Assembly: GCF_014764445.1 (NCBI RefSeq)
Contig: NZ_CP061721.1
Span: 558,001-622,000 of the forward strand
Reading direction: 5' to 3'
Length of the DNA: 64,000 nucleotides
Source: Pseudarthrobacter sp. BIM B-2242
GTDB lineage: Bacteria; Actinomycetota; Actinomycetes; Actinomycetales; Micrococcaceae
Under the pieces are notes generated by a model. The model was not told the DNA's origin, made no database searches, and saw only the letters and a list, made by a program, of their open reading frames with translations. Numbering within the stretch: position 1 is the stretch's first letter; each line of letters begins with the position of its first letter. The position numbers were made by a program, and so were the translations under genes. Below, one piece after another: positions 1 to 10,611 of the stretch.

Positions 1-2
1 GC

Positions 3-533
3 TCGGGGATCATCAGCAGCGGCGAACTGCAACGCGGCGCCAACGGGACTGCGGGCGACGTCGGCCACGTGCGCGTTCCGCGGGGCGACGACGTGCTCTG
101 CCGGTGCGGGAACTACGGCTGCCTGGAAGCGCTCGCATCAGGGCCGGCGCTCGCCGCTGAATTGACGCGGCATGGTGTCCCCGCTCGCAAGGGCAGCGAT
201 GTGCTGCGGCTAGTGAGTGAGGGCAACGTGAAGGCCATCCACGCCCTGCGCCAGGCGGGTCGCGATGTGGGCGACGTGCTGGCCACCGTGGTAAACCTGC
301 TTAACCCGTCCGTCATCGTGATCGGCGGAAGCTTGGGGCAGGCTGGCGAACACCTGATGGCCGGCGTCCGCGAGGTGGTGTACCGGCGGTCGTTGCCGTT
401 GGCCACCAGCCACCTGCGCATAGCCCTGTCGTTGGCCGGGGACCAGGCGGCGATCCTTGGGGCAAGCCAGCTGGTCACGCAGTACGTGCTGTCGCCGGCT
501 GCCATTGAGGCAACCATCCAGGCGGCCGTCTAG
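3..533 (+). CDS. ROK-family protein (sugar kinase or ROK repressor), C-terminal part
   Basis: The reading frame is open from the first bases and ends at a TAG, so the start lies outside the window. The visible part contains the ROK signature: a G-x-x-GDVGH stretch followed by the zinc-binding CRCGNYGCLEA segment, and later the hydrophobic NPSVIVIGG strand that closes the ROK fold. ROK proteins are either cytoplasmic sugar kinases (glucokinase type) or transcription factors with an N-terminal winged helix. The part that would separate the two is missing. It converges on the hydroxyacid dehydrogenase that follows. Confidence 0.85.
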   Translation, partial: SGIISSGELQRGANGTAGDVGHVRVPRGDDVLCRCGNYGCLEALASGPALAAELTRHGVPARKGSDVLRLVSEGNVKAIHALRQAGRDVGDVLATVVNLLNPSVIVIGGSLGQAGEHLMAGVREVVYRRSLPLATSHLRIALSLAGDQAAILGASQLVTQYVLSPAAIEATIQAAV

Positions 534-561
534 GACTAGCCTTCGGCGCGCCGCCAGCAAA

Positions 562-1518
562 TCACCCGGCAGCGATCACCCGCACCGGCGACCCCTCAAG
601 CCAGGCTTTGACGTCTTCGAACGCCCCGCCGTAGAACTGCCGGTAGCTTTCTTCCGTGACGTAGCCAAGATGCGGGGAGAGCACCGTGTTGGGCGTGCTG
701 AGGAGCGGGTGGGCCGCCTGGATCGGTTCGGCATCGAACACGTCCAGGGCAGCCCCGCGGATCCAGCCCTCGTTCAGCGCGCGCACCAGGGCGTCCTGCT
801 CCACAAGGGGGCCGCGTGAAGTGTTTACCAGCAGGCCCTCGGGCCCAAGCTGCCGCAGCTCCCGTTCTCCCACGATCCCCTCGGAACGGGGAGACAGCCG
901 CAAATGCAGCGTGACGACGTCGGAATTCCTGAACAGGTCCTCTTTACTGACCCTCTGCACTCCGGCCTCGGCGGCGGCCTCTTCGGTGAGGTTCTGGCTC
1001 CAGGCCAGCACGTCCATCCCGAACGCCTGACCATACCCGGCAATCCGGCGTCCAATTTTGCCCAGGCCCACAACGCCCAGGGTCTTGCCGGACAGCTCCA
1101 TCCCCACGGTGGTCTGCCAGGTGCCGGCACGCAGCGAATTTTCCTCGGCCGGGAGATGCCGGGCCAGCGCCAGCAGCAGCCCCCACGTCAGTTCCGGGGC
1201 TGCGGTAGGCGAGCCGGGCGTGCCGCAGACGGTGATGCCGAATTCTTCTGCGGCGGCCACGTCGATCGCGGCGTTGGCCATGCCAGTGGTCACCAGAAGC
1301 TTGAGCCCGGGAAGCCGCTCCAGCACGGAGCGCGGGAACGGCGTCCGCTCCCGCATCGCCACCACGATCTGGACGTCGGCAAGTGCCGCAGCCAGGGCAT
1401 CCTCCGACTGGAACGGCTCCCGGAAGACGGACGTGGAGACCCCCTTCAGCGAGGCCCAGTCCGCGAAGCCATGCGCCACGTCCTGGTAATCGTCGAGGAT
1501 GGCAAGCCGATGCTGCAT
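562..1518 (-). CDS. D-2-hydroxyacid dehydrogenase family protein
   Basis: 318 aa, NAD(P)-dependent oxidoreductase of the D-isomer 2-hydroxyacid dehydrogenase (SerA/GhrA-like) family. The Rossmann motif GLGKIG is at about residues 151-156, and the catalytic set is visible: Arg235 in NTSRGPL, Glu264 in DVFDAEP and His283 in SPHLG. The ATG at 1518 was chosen because AAAGGA lies about 6 nt upstream; an in-frame TTG at 1536 has no such support. Substrate is unknown; glyoxylate/hydroxypyruvate or phosphoglycerate-like acids are typical of the family. It is divergent from the MFS permease at 1685, so the two may share regulation. Confidence 0.85.
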   Translation of the reverse strand: MQHRLAILDDYQDVAHGFADWASLKGVSTSVFREPFQSEDALAAALADVQIVVAMRERTPFPRSVLERLPGLKLLVTTGMANAAIDVAAAEEFGITVCGTPGSPTAAPELTWGLLLALARHLPAEENSLRAGTWQTTVGMELSGKTLGVVGLGKIGRRIAGYGQAFGMDVLAWSQNLTEEAAAEAGVQRVSKEDLFRNSDVVTLHLRLSPRSEGIVGERELRQLGPEGLLVNTSRGPLVEQDALVRALNEGWIRGAALDVFDAEPIQAAHPLLSTPNTVLSPHLGYVTEESYRQFYGGAFEDVKAWLEGSPVRVIAAG

Positions 1519-1620
1519 GTCTTTTCCTTTGTCCAACGGTTCGCGGGCACCTACCGAACCCGTGCGGGGCGGCGTGGGTTTATCGTATGCCAGGGCTGCC
1601 CGCCGCCGGCGGTGGTGTCC

Positions 1621-1656
1621 TGATCACCACGGCGTGATAGCAATATCGGGTGATCA
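1621..1656. promoter_or_regulatory. Inverted repeat between divergent genes, candidate operator
   Basis: TGATCACC (1621-1628) and GGTGATCA (1649-1656) form perfect 8-bp arms around a 20-bp spacer, between the dehydrogenase start and the permease start at 1685. Position and symmetry suit an operator for a regulator of one or both genes. No regulator gene is adjacent in the window. Confidence 0.35.
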
Positions 1657-1684
1657 AATCGTTTTTAACCCGCCAAGGTATCTC

Positions 1685-2881
1685 ATGAGCGGACGCTTCC
1701 TCGCGAAGGTTCCGCAGTCATGGATCCTGCTGGCCTGCATCGGACTGCTGGCGCTCAACCTGCGTGGTCCCTTCGTCGCGGTGGCCCCCGTGGTGGACCT
1801 GATCCAGGCGGATCTCGGACTCTCCCCGGTGATGCTTGGCCTGCTGACCAGCATCCCGGTGTTGTGTTTCGCCGTCGCCGCCCCGCTGGCGTCCCTGTCC
1901 ACCCGGAAGTTCGGTGCCGAGTTCGCCGTATCCCTCACCATCCTCGGTGTGCTGGCGGGCGTTATCGTCCGGTCTGCGGGCGGCCCGGGGCCGGTCGTGG
2001 CAGGCACTGTCATCATCGGCCTGGCAATCACCGTAGGTAACATCGCGGTGCCCTTGATCATCCGCCGCGACTTCTCCCCGTGGCGGCAGGGCACAGCCAT
2101 GGGCGTTTACACCGCAGCCCTCAACATCGGATCCTTTGCCACGTCCGTGGCCACGGCGCCGCTGGCAGAAGTGGCCGGCTGGCGTGTGGCACTCGCATCC
2201 GTCGGTGTCCTGGCGGTGGTGGCCATTGTTGTCTGGACGTTCGCAGTGGGACCCCGCACCGCGTTTGTGCCCTCCGGCGTTGTGACCAATGGCGGGCAGG
2301 AGCACGCTGCCGTCAGCGGTTCCGGCTGGATCACCGCCGGCCTGACCTTCGGTTTCGCCGGCCAGGCCTTTTCCTACTATGCCGTCACGGCGTGGCTGCC
2401 CAGCTACCTCAACGACGAGCTGGATATGTCCGCAGCGGCGGCCGGGGCGGGTTCGTCGCTGTTCCAGATCTTCGCCATCGTCGGAGGGCTCGGCGTCCCG
2501 TTCGCGGCCAAATACTTCAGTACGACGACGACGGCAGTCGCCTTGGGCGTCCTCTGGACGGCCGTTCCGGCCGGGCTGCTGCTGGCACCGGAGCTGTGGT
2601 GGCTGTGGTCTGTGTCCGGCGGCATCTCCCAGGGCGGCGGGATCACCATCATCTTCATCGCCATCATCAAGCTGGCCAAGGACCAGGTCTCCGCCGGCAA
2701 AATGTCCGCCACGGTGCAGGGCATCGGTTACTGCTTCGCCGCTGTGGCTCCGCCCCTTGTCGGTTTCGTGCACGACACCGCGGACTCCTGGACCCCGGCG
2801 TTGCTCGTTATCCTGGCCTCCACGCTCGTCTTCTTCGTCAGCACAACCCTCTCCGTGCGGCTGGTGCCGAAGGGGCGCTGA
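1685..2881 (+). CDS. MFS permease, CynX/NimT (cyanate/nitroimidazole) type
   Basis: 398-aa integral membrane protein with about 12 hydrophobic segments. The N-terminal LALNLRGPFVAVAPVVDLI segment and the following GLSPVMLGLLTSIPVLCFA are typical of the CynX/NimT branch of the major facilitator superfamily, whose members move anions such as cyanate or act as drug exporters. The ATG at 1685 has AAGG about 7 nt upstream; an ORF extending to 1499 would add a non-hydrophobic, out-of-family N-terminus. The substrate cannot be told from sequence. Divergent from the hydroxyacid dehydrogenase; the nested palindromic repeat starts 17 nt after its stop. Confidence 0.8.
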   Translation: MSGRFLAKVPQSWILLACIGLLALNLRGPFVAVAPVVDLIQADLGLSPVMLGLLTSIPVLCFAVAAPLASLSTRKFGAEFAVSLTILGVLAGVIVRSAGGPGPVVAGTVIIGLAITVGNIAVPLIIRRDFSPWRQGTAMGVYTAALNIGSFATSVATAPLAEVAGWRVALASVGVLAVVAIVVWTFAVGPRTAFVPSGVVTNGGQEHAAVSGSGWITAGLTFGFAGQAFSYYAVTAWLPSYLNDELDMSAAAAGAGSSLFQIFAIVGGLGVPFAAKYFSTTTTAVALGVLWTAVPAGLLLAPELWWLWSVSGGISQGGGITIIFIAIIKLAKDQVSAGKMSATVQGIGYCFAAVAPPLVGFVHDTADSWTPALLVILASTLVFFVSTTLSVRLVPKGR

Positions 2882-2898
2882 CGCGTCCCCCACCCCCC

Positions 2899-2920
2899 AA
2901 CGCTCTCTCACTTAATGTGG
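2899..2920. repeat. Left outer arm of nested palindromic repeat, copy 1 (split by IS)
   Basis: AACGCTCTCTCACTTAATG plus TGG is the left outer arm of the ~105-bp repeat found intact at 9489, 14468, 17895 and 41951. Here the expected spacer and inner hairpin do not follow; they appear about 1.5 kb downstream at 4445-4523, with an IS3-family element in between. Confidence 0.8.
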
Positions 2921-2981
2921 CTTCCCTCTACGTCAGGCTGGTTGTGAGTCAGCCAATGATTGATGAGGAGCAGGAGCAGAC

Positions 2982-3416
2982 ATGACTGTTGGTGCGCGAG
3001 GTATTAGCCGCGATGAGATTCGGGAGTTGGTGCATCAGTATTACGTGCAGCCGTACGGGACGAGGAAGGAATGGCTTGCCTCCCAGCCAGTGACTGAGTG
3101 GACGTTCCGGCGCTGGCGGAGGATGGTGCAAGAGGGTGACCTCGACCGGAATCTGATTCCACGAGAGCATGGGAACATGGCCCGCACGAATGGCGAGTGG
3201 TCCGCGTTTGAGAAAGCGCGCGCCAAAGAGATCGCTGAACACCAGTCCGAAGTCGAACAGCTCAAGGGCCGTATTCGTGATCTTGAAGGCACGAATACAG
3301 CCTTGGGAAAAGCTATCGGGCTCTTGCACGAGTTGAGCGTGCCAGAGCCCGATACGGCCCGGACGAAAGATCCGAAAGGTTCATCGAAGCCGAGAACATC
3401 CTCGTCCGGCAACTGA
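2982..3416 (+). CDS. IS3-family transposase OrfA
   Basis: 144 aa. The N-terminal half (about residues 8-60) looks like a helix-turn-helix (W-T-F-R-R-W-R-R segment). Residues about 75-115 form a leucine-zipper-like coiled coil (EVEQLKGRIRDLEGTNTAL), as in IS3 OrfA proteins, which bind the IS ends and dimerise. The ATG at 2982 has AGGAG 7 nt upstream. A -1 frameshift at G GGA AAA (3305-3311) would join it to OrfB and give a fused transposase of about 478 aa; without slipping, translation stops at 3416. Confidence 0.85.
   Translation: MTVGARGISRDEIRELVHQYYVQPYGTRKEWLASQPVTEWTFRRWRRMVQEGDLDRNLIPREHGNMARTNGEWSAFEKARAKEIAEHQSEVEQLKGRIRDLEGTNTALGKAIGLLHELSVPEPDTARTKDPKGSSKPRTSSSGN
3305..3311 (+). 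other. Candidate -1 programmed frameshift heptamer (G GGA AAA)
   Basis: In the OrfA frame the codons are GGA AAA preceded by G, matching the X XXY YYZ slippery pattern. Slipping back one base enters the OrfB frame, which is open from here to 4417. IS3-family elements are known to make their transposase by -1 frameshifting. No stimulatory pseudoknot was worked out. Confidence 0.55.
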
Positions 3417-4417
3417 CAACGCTCACCGGCTCGCAACGGCAAGCCCTCGAGTTCGCCGGCGTATCCCGCTCGACCTGGCACTACCGGCAGAATCCCCGCG
3501 CAGGGGTCCAGGACCCGCTCGGACAGTCTGAACGCGCTTACCAGTCACGTGTCAGCGCCAATGACCGCGACCGGATCTGCGAATACATCCTGGTGGGCTG
3601 GGCCAACCAGGTCTCCGTTGATCATTCCTACGCGGCTGCCTGGGACGCGGGGGTGATGCTCGCTTCCCGCCGCACATGGTGGCGGGTCGCGGCGCAGATC
3701 GAGGACCAGATGCTGCGCCCCGCGATCCCGACCAGGACAGGGAAGAACCGGCCCCCGCGGGAGAAGCCCGTGGTGATGGCCACGGGCCCGGGGCAGGTCT
3801 GGTCCTGGGACATCACCGATCTGTATTCACCCTGGCGGGGACGGTCGTTCAAGGCCTACTCGGTCCTTGATATCTACTCCCGCCGCATGGTGGCCTGGCG
3901 GGTCGAGGAACGGGAGGCGGACCATCTCGCTGTGGAGATGTTCGAAACCGCGATCGCCCGGTATGGCGCACCGCGCATAGTTCACGCCGACTCGGGGCCG
4001 GCGATGCGATCAAACCTGCTCCGCGAAGCTCTCACCGGCCACGGCGTGGAGCTCTCCCACAACCGGCCCTACGTCTCGAACGACAACCCCTTCTCCGAGT
4101 CCGGGTTCCGGACCATGAAGTACAGGCCCGGCTACCCCCGTGTGTTCAAAGAAGTCGAGGCCGCCCGGGCCTACCTTGCCGACTACGTGCCCTGGTATAA
4201 CACCCAACACAAACACTCGGGCATCGCACTGTTCTCGCCCGCCGAAGTCCATGACGGCTCATGGAAGGAAGTTTGGAAAACCCGGGACCAGGCACTACAG
4301 CGCTACTACAACAAACACCCCGAACGATTCCACCAGCGCCCAACGACACCAGCCCCAGCCAGCCATGCCGGAATCAACCTCCCGACAACAAAAACACCCA
4401 CACAACAAACCCAATGA
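3311..4417 (+). CDS. IS3-family transposase OrfB (DDE integrase domain)
   Basis: The frame is open from before 3311 to 4417 and has no convincing start of its own, consistent with translation by frameshift from OrfA; an internal ATG lies at 3593. After a short HTH-like region (SRSTWHY), the rve/DDE core is visible: first Asp in WSWDITDLYS, second Asp in IVHADSGPA and the Glu in NPFSESGFRTMKYRP, followed by the family's YNTQHKHSGI and SPAEVH motifs. The DDE triad is complete, so the enzyme should be active if produced. Confidence 0.85.
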   Translation, partial: SYRALARVERARARYGPDERSERFIEAENILVRQLTTLTGSQRQALEFAGVSRSTWHYRQNPRAGVQDPLGQSERAYQSRVSANDRDRICEYILVGWANQVSVDHSYAAAWDAGVMLASRRTWWRVAAQIEDQMLRPAIPTRTGKNRPPREKPVVMATGPGQVWSWDITDLYSPWRGRSFKAYSVLDIYSRRMVAWRVEEREADHLAVEMFETAIARYGAPRIVHADSGPAMRSNLLREALTGHGVELSHNRPYVSNDNPFSESGFRTMKYRPGYPRVFKEVEAARAYLADYVPWYNTQHKHSGIALFSPAEVHDGSWKEVWKTRDQALQRYYNKHPERFHQRPTTPAPASHAGINLPTTKTPTQQTQ

Positions 4418-4444
4418 CTCCACACAGCTTGACAACCTGCGCTT

Positions 4445-4523
4445 AACCGCCGACGCTCTCTCACTTTTTTGAAGAAAGTGAGAGAGCGTCGGCGGTTTTC
4501 CTGCATTAAGTGAGAGAGCGTCC
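4445..4523. repeat. Nested palindromic repeat copy 1, inner hairpin and right outer arm
   Basis: The inner palindrome spans 4445-4497, with arms AACCGCCGACGCTCTCTCAC / mirrored and a TTTTTTGAAGAAA centre. The right outer arm CCTGCATTAAGTGAGAGAGC plus GTCC follows at 4500-4523. The left outer arm is at 2899-2920 on the other side of the IS. It lies between the IS and the 3' end of malate synthase (convergent). Confidence 0.8.
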
Positions 4524-4627
4524 CGGGGGCGCCCAAGGGGTGTTCCGTCGCCGGGCCGGCGCCCCGGATCTCGGGGGTGCCTGTTGCGAAGGGCGTGCCT
4601 GCCCGGCGGACGGAAATCTGTGCGTCT

Positions 4628-6280
<1,653 letters not shown>

Positions 6281-6500
6281 TTCTGTCTCCTTAAAGACGA
6301 AAGGGAAGTTCGACGGCGGCCGGCGGCACTGCGCTGAGCGAGGTACAAGGCCGAAGGAGCCGGTAACGCGGCAGCCTGCGTAAAAGGGGCCCTGTGCCCG
6401 CCCCCGACCGAGTTCTACGAGGTCATGGGGCGGGCATGGGGAATAGCAGGCAGAGCGATGCCGGTCCGAAGGCCGGAGGTGAGCGCCGCCGTCGGGAGTT

Positions 6501-7817
<1,317 letters not shown>

Positions 7818-7926
7818 CGTTGATCTCCTTGGTTGAGCTCCGGGTTATCGCCGGCCGGGCTGCCTCGTTGCAGATCCGGCCGGCTGTCCCGGTGCGGTGT
7901 TTCTTTCCGTGATCACTACTTTTCAG

Positions 7927-7964
7927 CACTTCCAAACACTTCTCTAGGGGAAAAGTATGGAAAG
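7927..7964. promoter_or_regulatory. Imperfect inverted repeat upstream of the RamB-like gene
   Basis: CACTTCCAAACACTTCTC (7927-7944) and GAAAAGTATGGAAAG (7950-7964) are imperfect mirror images, both containing an AAGT-x-T/GGAA pattern. They sit in the aceA-ramB intergenic region, immediately before the regulator start. RamB of Corynebacterium is known to bind the promoters of glyoxylate-cycle genes and its own gene. Assigning this site to the local regulator is inference. Confidence 0.35.
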
Positions 7965-7966
7965 AA

Positions 7967-9481
7967 ATGCACTTCTTCGCGTATTCTCAAGAAATGTCAC
8001 CTGGAAGCTGGAATCGCGAAGCCGCACCGCCGCCGTCGTCCGCCATCGCACCGGAACTGGACGTCATCAGCCTGGGCCGCCGCGTGCGGCACCTGCGGAA
8101 GCAGGTTGGGTACACGCTCGATGACCTGAGTGCCGCCGTCGGGACTGCGCCGAGCCAGCTGAGCCTGATCGAAAACGGCAAGCGGGAACCCAAACTTTCG
8201 CTGCTGCAGGGACTCGCCGCGGCCCTCAACGTGAGCATCGACCAGCTGCTGGGTGCCGAGCCGCCGAGCCGCCGCGCGGCCCTGGAAATCGAGCTGGAAC
8301 GCTACCAGCGCGGGCCCCTTTACGAGTCGTTGAATCTGCCTAAGATCCGCATCAGCTCGCGGCTTCCGCTTGATGTGCTGGAGGCCCAGGTGGGGCTGCT
8401 GCACGAGCTGGAACGCAAGCTCAACGAGCAGGTGGCGACGCCCGAGGAGGCACGCCGCGCGAACGGTGAACTGCGTGCCATGATGCGCGAGCGCGGCAAC
8501 TATTTTCCGGAGTATGAGGCTGAGGCGCAGAAGGTGCTCGGGCTGGTGGGCTACACCGCAGGACCGCTCAGTCAGCACGTGATCGCCGACATCGCCGAGA
8601 AGCTCGGATTCAGCCTCCATCACGTGGGCGATCTGCCGCATTCCACCCGTTCCGTGACAGATTTGAAGAACCGAAGAATTTACCTGACGCAGAGCCAGCG
8701 GCAGGATCACGACCCCCGTTCGGTACTGCTCCAGGCCTTGGGCCATTACGTTTTGGGGCATGAGACGCCGCGCAGCTATGGGGATTTCCTGGCCCAGCGC
8801 GTTGCCACCAACTACTTCGCGGCGGCGCTGCTGCTGCCCGAACAGGCCACCGTTGACTTCCTGCAAAAGGCGAAGACGGCCAAGGAGATCGCTGTTGAGG
8901 ACATCCGCGACGCCTTCGCCGTGTCCTACGAAACCGCTGCGCACCGTTTCACCAACCTGGCCACGCAGCACCTCGGGATCACCACCCACTTCCAAAAAAC
9001 CCACCAGAGCGGCATCATCTACAAGGCCTATGAGAACGACGGCGTGACGTTCCCGATGGACCACACCGGCGCCATTGAGGGCCAACCGTCTTGCAAGTCG
9101 TGGACCTCGCGGGCCGTGTTCGATGTGCCGGACAAGTTCAGCGCCTACAGCCAGTACACGGACACACCGTCGGGGACATTCTGGTGCACGGCCCGGACCG
9201 AGCGCTCGGCAACCGGCGAGTTCTCGTTGTCGATCGGCGTTCCGTACCAGCATGTGAAATGGTTCCGCGGCCGGGAAACCACCGCCCGGGAGAAGTCCAC
9301 CTGCCCGGACCCCAACTGCTGCAAGCGGCCACCCGCGGCGCTGGCCTCTGAATGGGCCGGCAACGCGTGGCCCTCGGCCCGGGCCCACTCGCACCTGCTG
9401 GCCGCGATGCCGCCGGGCGCATTTCCCGGCGTGGACGAAACCGAGGTGTACAGCTTCCTGCAGGCCCACTCCGCCACCTGA
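7967..9481 (+). CDS. ramB: RamB-like XRE-family regulator of acetate metabolism
   Basis: 504 aa. A Cro/C1-type HTH lies at about residues 36-95 (LSAAVGTAPSQLSLIENGKREPKL). The middle has an ImmA/IrrE-like region in which the metalloprotease motif is degenerate (ALGHYVLGH), and the C-terminal half is the short-chain fatty acyl regulator domain (DUF2083) with a CPDPNCCKRPP cysteine cluster. This is the architecture of corynebacterial RamB, which controls aceA/aceB in response to acetate or carbon state. Divergence from aceA fits. The start is uncertain: ATG 7967 (GGAAAG just upstream) or ATG 7994. The 3' end abuts a palindromic repeat. Confidence 0.85.
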   Translation: MHFFAYSQEMSPGSWNREAAPPPSSAIAPELDVISLGRRVRHLRKQVGYTLDDLSAAVGTAPSQLSLIENGKREPKLSLLQGLAAALNVSIDQLLGAEPPSRRAALEIELERYQRGPLYESLNLPKIRISSRLPLDVLEAQVGLLHELERKLNEQVATPEEARRANGELRAMMRERGNYFPEYEAEAQKVLGLVGYTAGPLSQHVIADIAEKLGFSLHHVGDLPHSTRSVTDLKNRRIYLTQSQRQDHDPRSVLLQALGHYVLGHETPRSYGDFLAQRVATNYFAAALLLPEQATVDFLQKAKTAKEIAVEDIRDAFAVSYETAAHRFTNLATQHLGITTHFQKTHQSGIIYKAYENDGVTFPMDHTGAIEGQPSCKSWTSRAVFDVPDKFSAYSQYTDTPSGTFWCTARTERSATGEFSLSIGVPYQHVKWFRGRETTAREKSTCPDPNCCKRPPAALASEWAGNAWPSARAHSHLLAAMPPGAFPGVDETEVYSFLQAHSAT

Positions 9482-9488
9482 CCCCGGG

Positions 9489-9595
9489 CGGACGCTCTCT
9501 CACTTAATGCGGGTTTTACCGGGACGCTCTCTCACTTTCTTCAAGAAAGTGAGAGAGCGTCCTTGGTTTTTCCACATTAAGTGAGAGAGCGTCCG
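9489..9595. repeat. Nested palindromic repeat, copy 2
   Basis: Outer arms (GGACGCTCTCTCACTTAATG type) at the two ends enclose a perfect inner hairpin at 9522-9562, with 20-nt arms GGACGCTCTCTCACTTTCTT around a single-base centre. The element fills the gap between the convergent regulator (stop 9481) and TAXI gene (stop at 9598) almost exactly, so it may act as a bidirectional terminator. Confidence 0.9.
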
Positions 9596-9597
9596 GC

Positions 9598-10611
9598 TTA
9601 GCCGTGGAGCTCCCGGTACGCGGCGGCCGCGGCGGGGTGGAGCGGCAGGCCCGGGGTGTTGATCAATGAGTCGGGACTGAGGAACTGCACACCCAGGCTG
9701 GAGCGCGGGACCAGCTCCTCGGCATGGTCCACCAGAATCTCGACGGTCTTTTTCACAGTTTGGGCGTCCGCGTCGCTTCGGCACAGGAGGAGGTTCGCCA
9801 CGCCCACCGTCCAGACTGCCGGAATGCCCGGGTAGGCGCCCTCCGGGATCAGGACGCGGTCATAGAACAGGCCATGTTTGGCACGCAGCGCCGGTAGCAG
9901 CGGGGAGAGGTCCAGGAGCCCCAGCCCGGCGTCGGCGTGGGCCGCCGCGATGGCCGCGGTAGGCACGCCGCCGGACCAGAACAGGGCGTCAACGGACCCG
10001 TTCCGCAGGGCGGCGAGCCCGTCGTTGAGGCCAAGATTCAGGACACTGACGGTCCCGGCGTGTGCGGGGCCAGCGCCCAGAGCGGTGGAACTCAGCCCGG
10101 CAGCGTCAAGCAGGCGCGGAGTGGTCAGCGACGTTCCGGACCCGGGTTCGCCAACGGCTACCGTCCGTCCAGCCAGCCCCGCCACGTCCCGGATACTGCT
10201 GTCGCGCCGGACGACGCAGTGGACATAGTTCTCGTACACCTTCCCGACGGCGGAAATTCCGACGGCGGCTGCCTCACCTGCCGCTGCACGCCGGGCTGCC
10301 GAGTCAGAGAGTGCGACGGCTAACGTTGCCCTGCCTGAAAGCAGAAGGTCGAGGTTCTCCAGGCTGCCACCGGTGGTCAGGGCGGTGGCTTGTCCTGCTG
10401 CACCGTGGCGTTGCAGGGACTCCGCCAGTAGTCCGGCGAACTCCAGATAAAAGCCCCCCGGTTCGCCGCCGGCCACGGTCACGGTGTCCGGACGGCCCTC
10501 GGGTGTGCAGCCGCTTAGAGCCGGCAGCAGGAGTCCGGTCAGCCCGGCGGCAACGCCGGCTTTCAGGGCGGTTCGTCGCGGGAACGCGGTGGATCCGAAG
10601 CGGTCATTCAT
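9598..10611 (-). CDS. TAXI-family solute-binding lipoprotein
   Basis: 337 aa. N-terminal export signal with RR (FPRRTALKAG), hydrophobic core and lipobox LSGC near residue 34, so it should be anchored to the outer face of the membrane. The rest is a TAXI (TRAP-associated extracytoplasmic) binding protein: GGEPGGFYLEFAGLLAE, TTGGSLENL, YENYVHCVVRRDS and the GRTVAVGEPGSGTSLT segment. Its ATG overlaps the kinase stop by 4 nt (ATGA), so it is the third gene of a regulator-kinase-binding protein operon. No TRAP membrane subunits are nearby. A role as the extracellular sensing partner of the kinase is inferred. Substrates of the family are usually small acids or amino acids. Confidence 0.8.
   Translation of the reverse strand: MNDRFGSTAFPRRTALKAGVAAGLTGLLLPALSGCTPEGRPDTVTVAGGEPGGFYLEFAGLLAESLQRHGAAGQATALTTGGSLENLDLLLSGRATLAVALSDSAARRAAAGEAAAVGISAVGKVYENYVHCVVRRDSSIRDVAGLAGRTVAVGEPGSGTSLTTPRLLDAAGLSSTALGAGPAHAGTVSVLNLGLNDGLAALRNGSVDALFWSGGVPTAAIAAAHADAGLGLLDLSPLLPALRAKHGLFYDRVLIPEGAYPGIPAVWTVGVANLLLCRSDADAQTVKKTVEILVDHAEELVPRSSLGVQFLSPDSLINTPGLPLHPAAAAAYRELHG

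Larger units (their letters stand above)
2921..4444 (+). mobile_element. IS3-family insertion sequence inside a palindromic repeat
   Basis: About 1.5 kb carrying an HTH/coiled-coil orfA and a DDE integrase orfB in the -1 frame, the standard IS3 layout. The limits are set by where the host palindromic repeat breaks off (2920) and resumes (4445), so they are inferred. Clear TG...CA terminal inverted repeats and a target duplication were not identified: the two ends share only short matches such as GGTTGT. The element appears intact, since both ORFs are open and a plausible slippery site links them. Confidence 0.7.

Noticed and set aside
2921..4444. Clear terminal inverted repeats of the IS element
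   Set aside because: Only short matches such as GGTTGT were found between the two ends, so the exact IS limits could not be set from sequence.
9489..9595. Palindromic repeats considered as a CRISPR array
   Set aside because: Repeats are single, scattered elements kilobases apart with no regular spacers and no cas genes.
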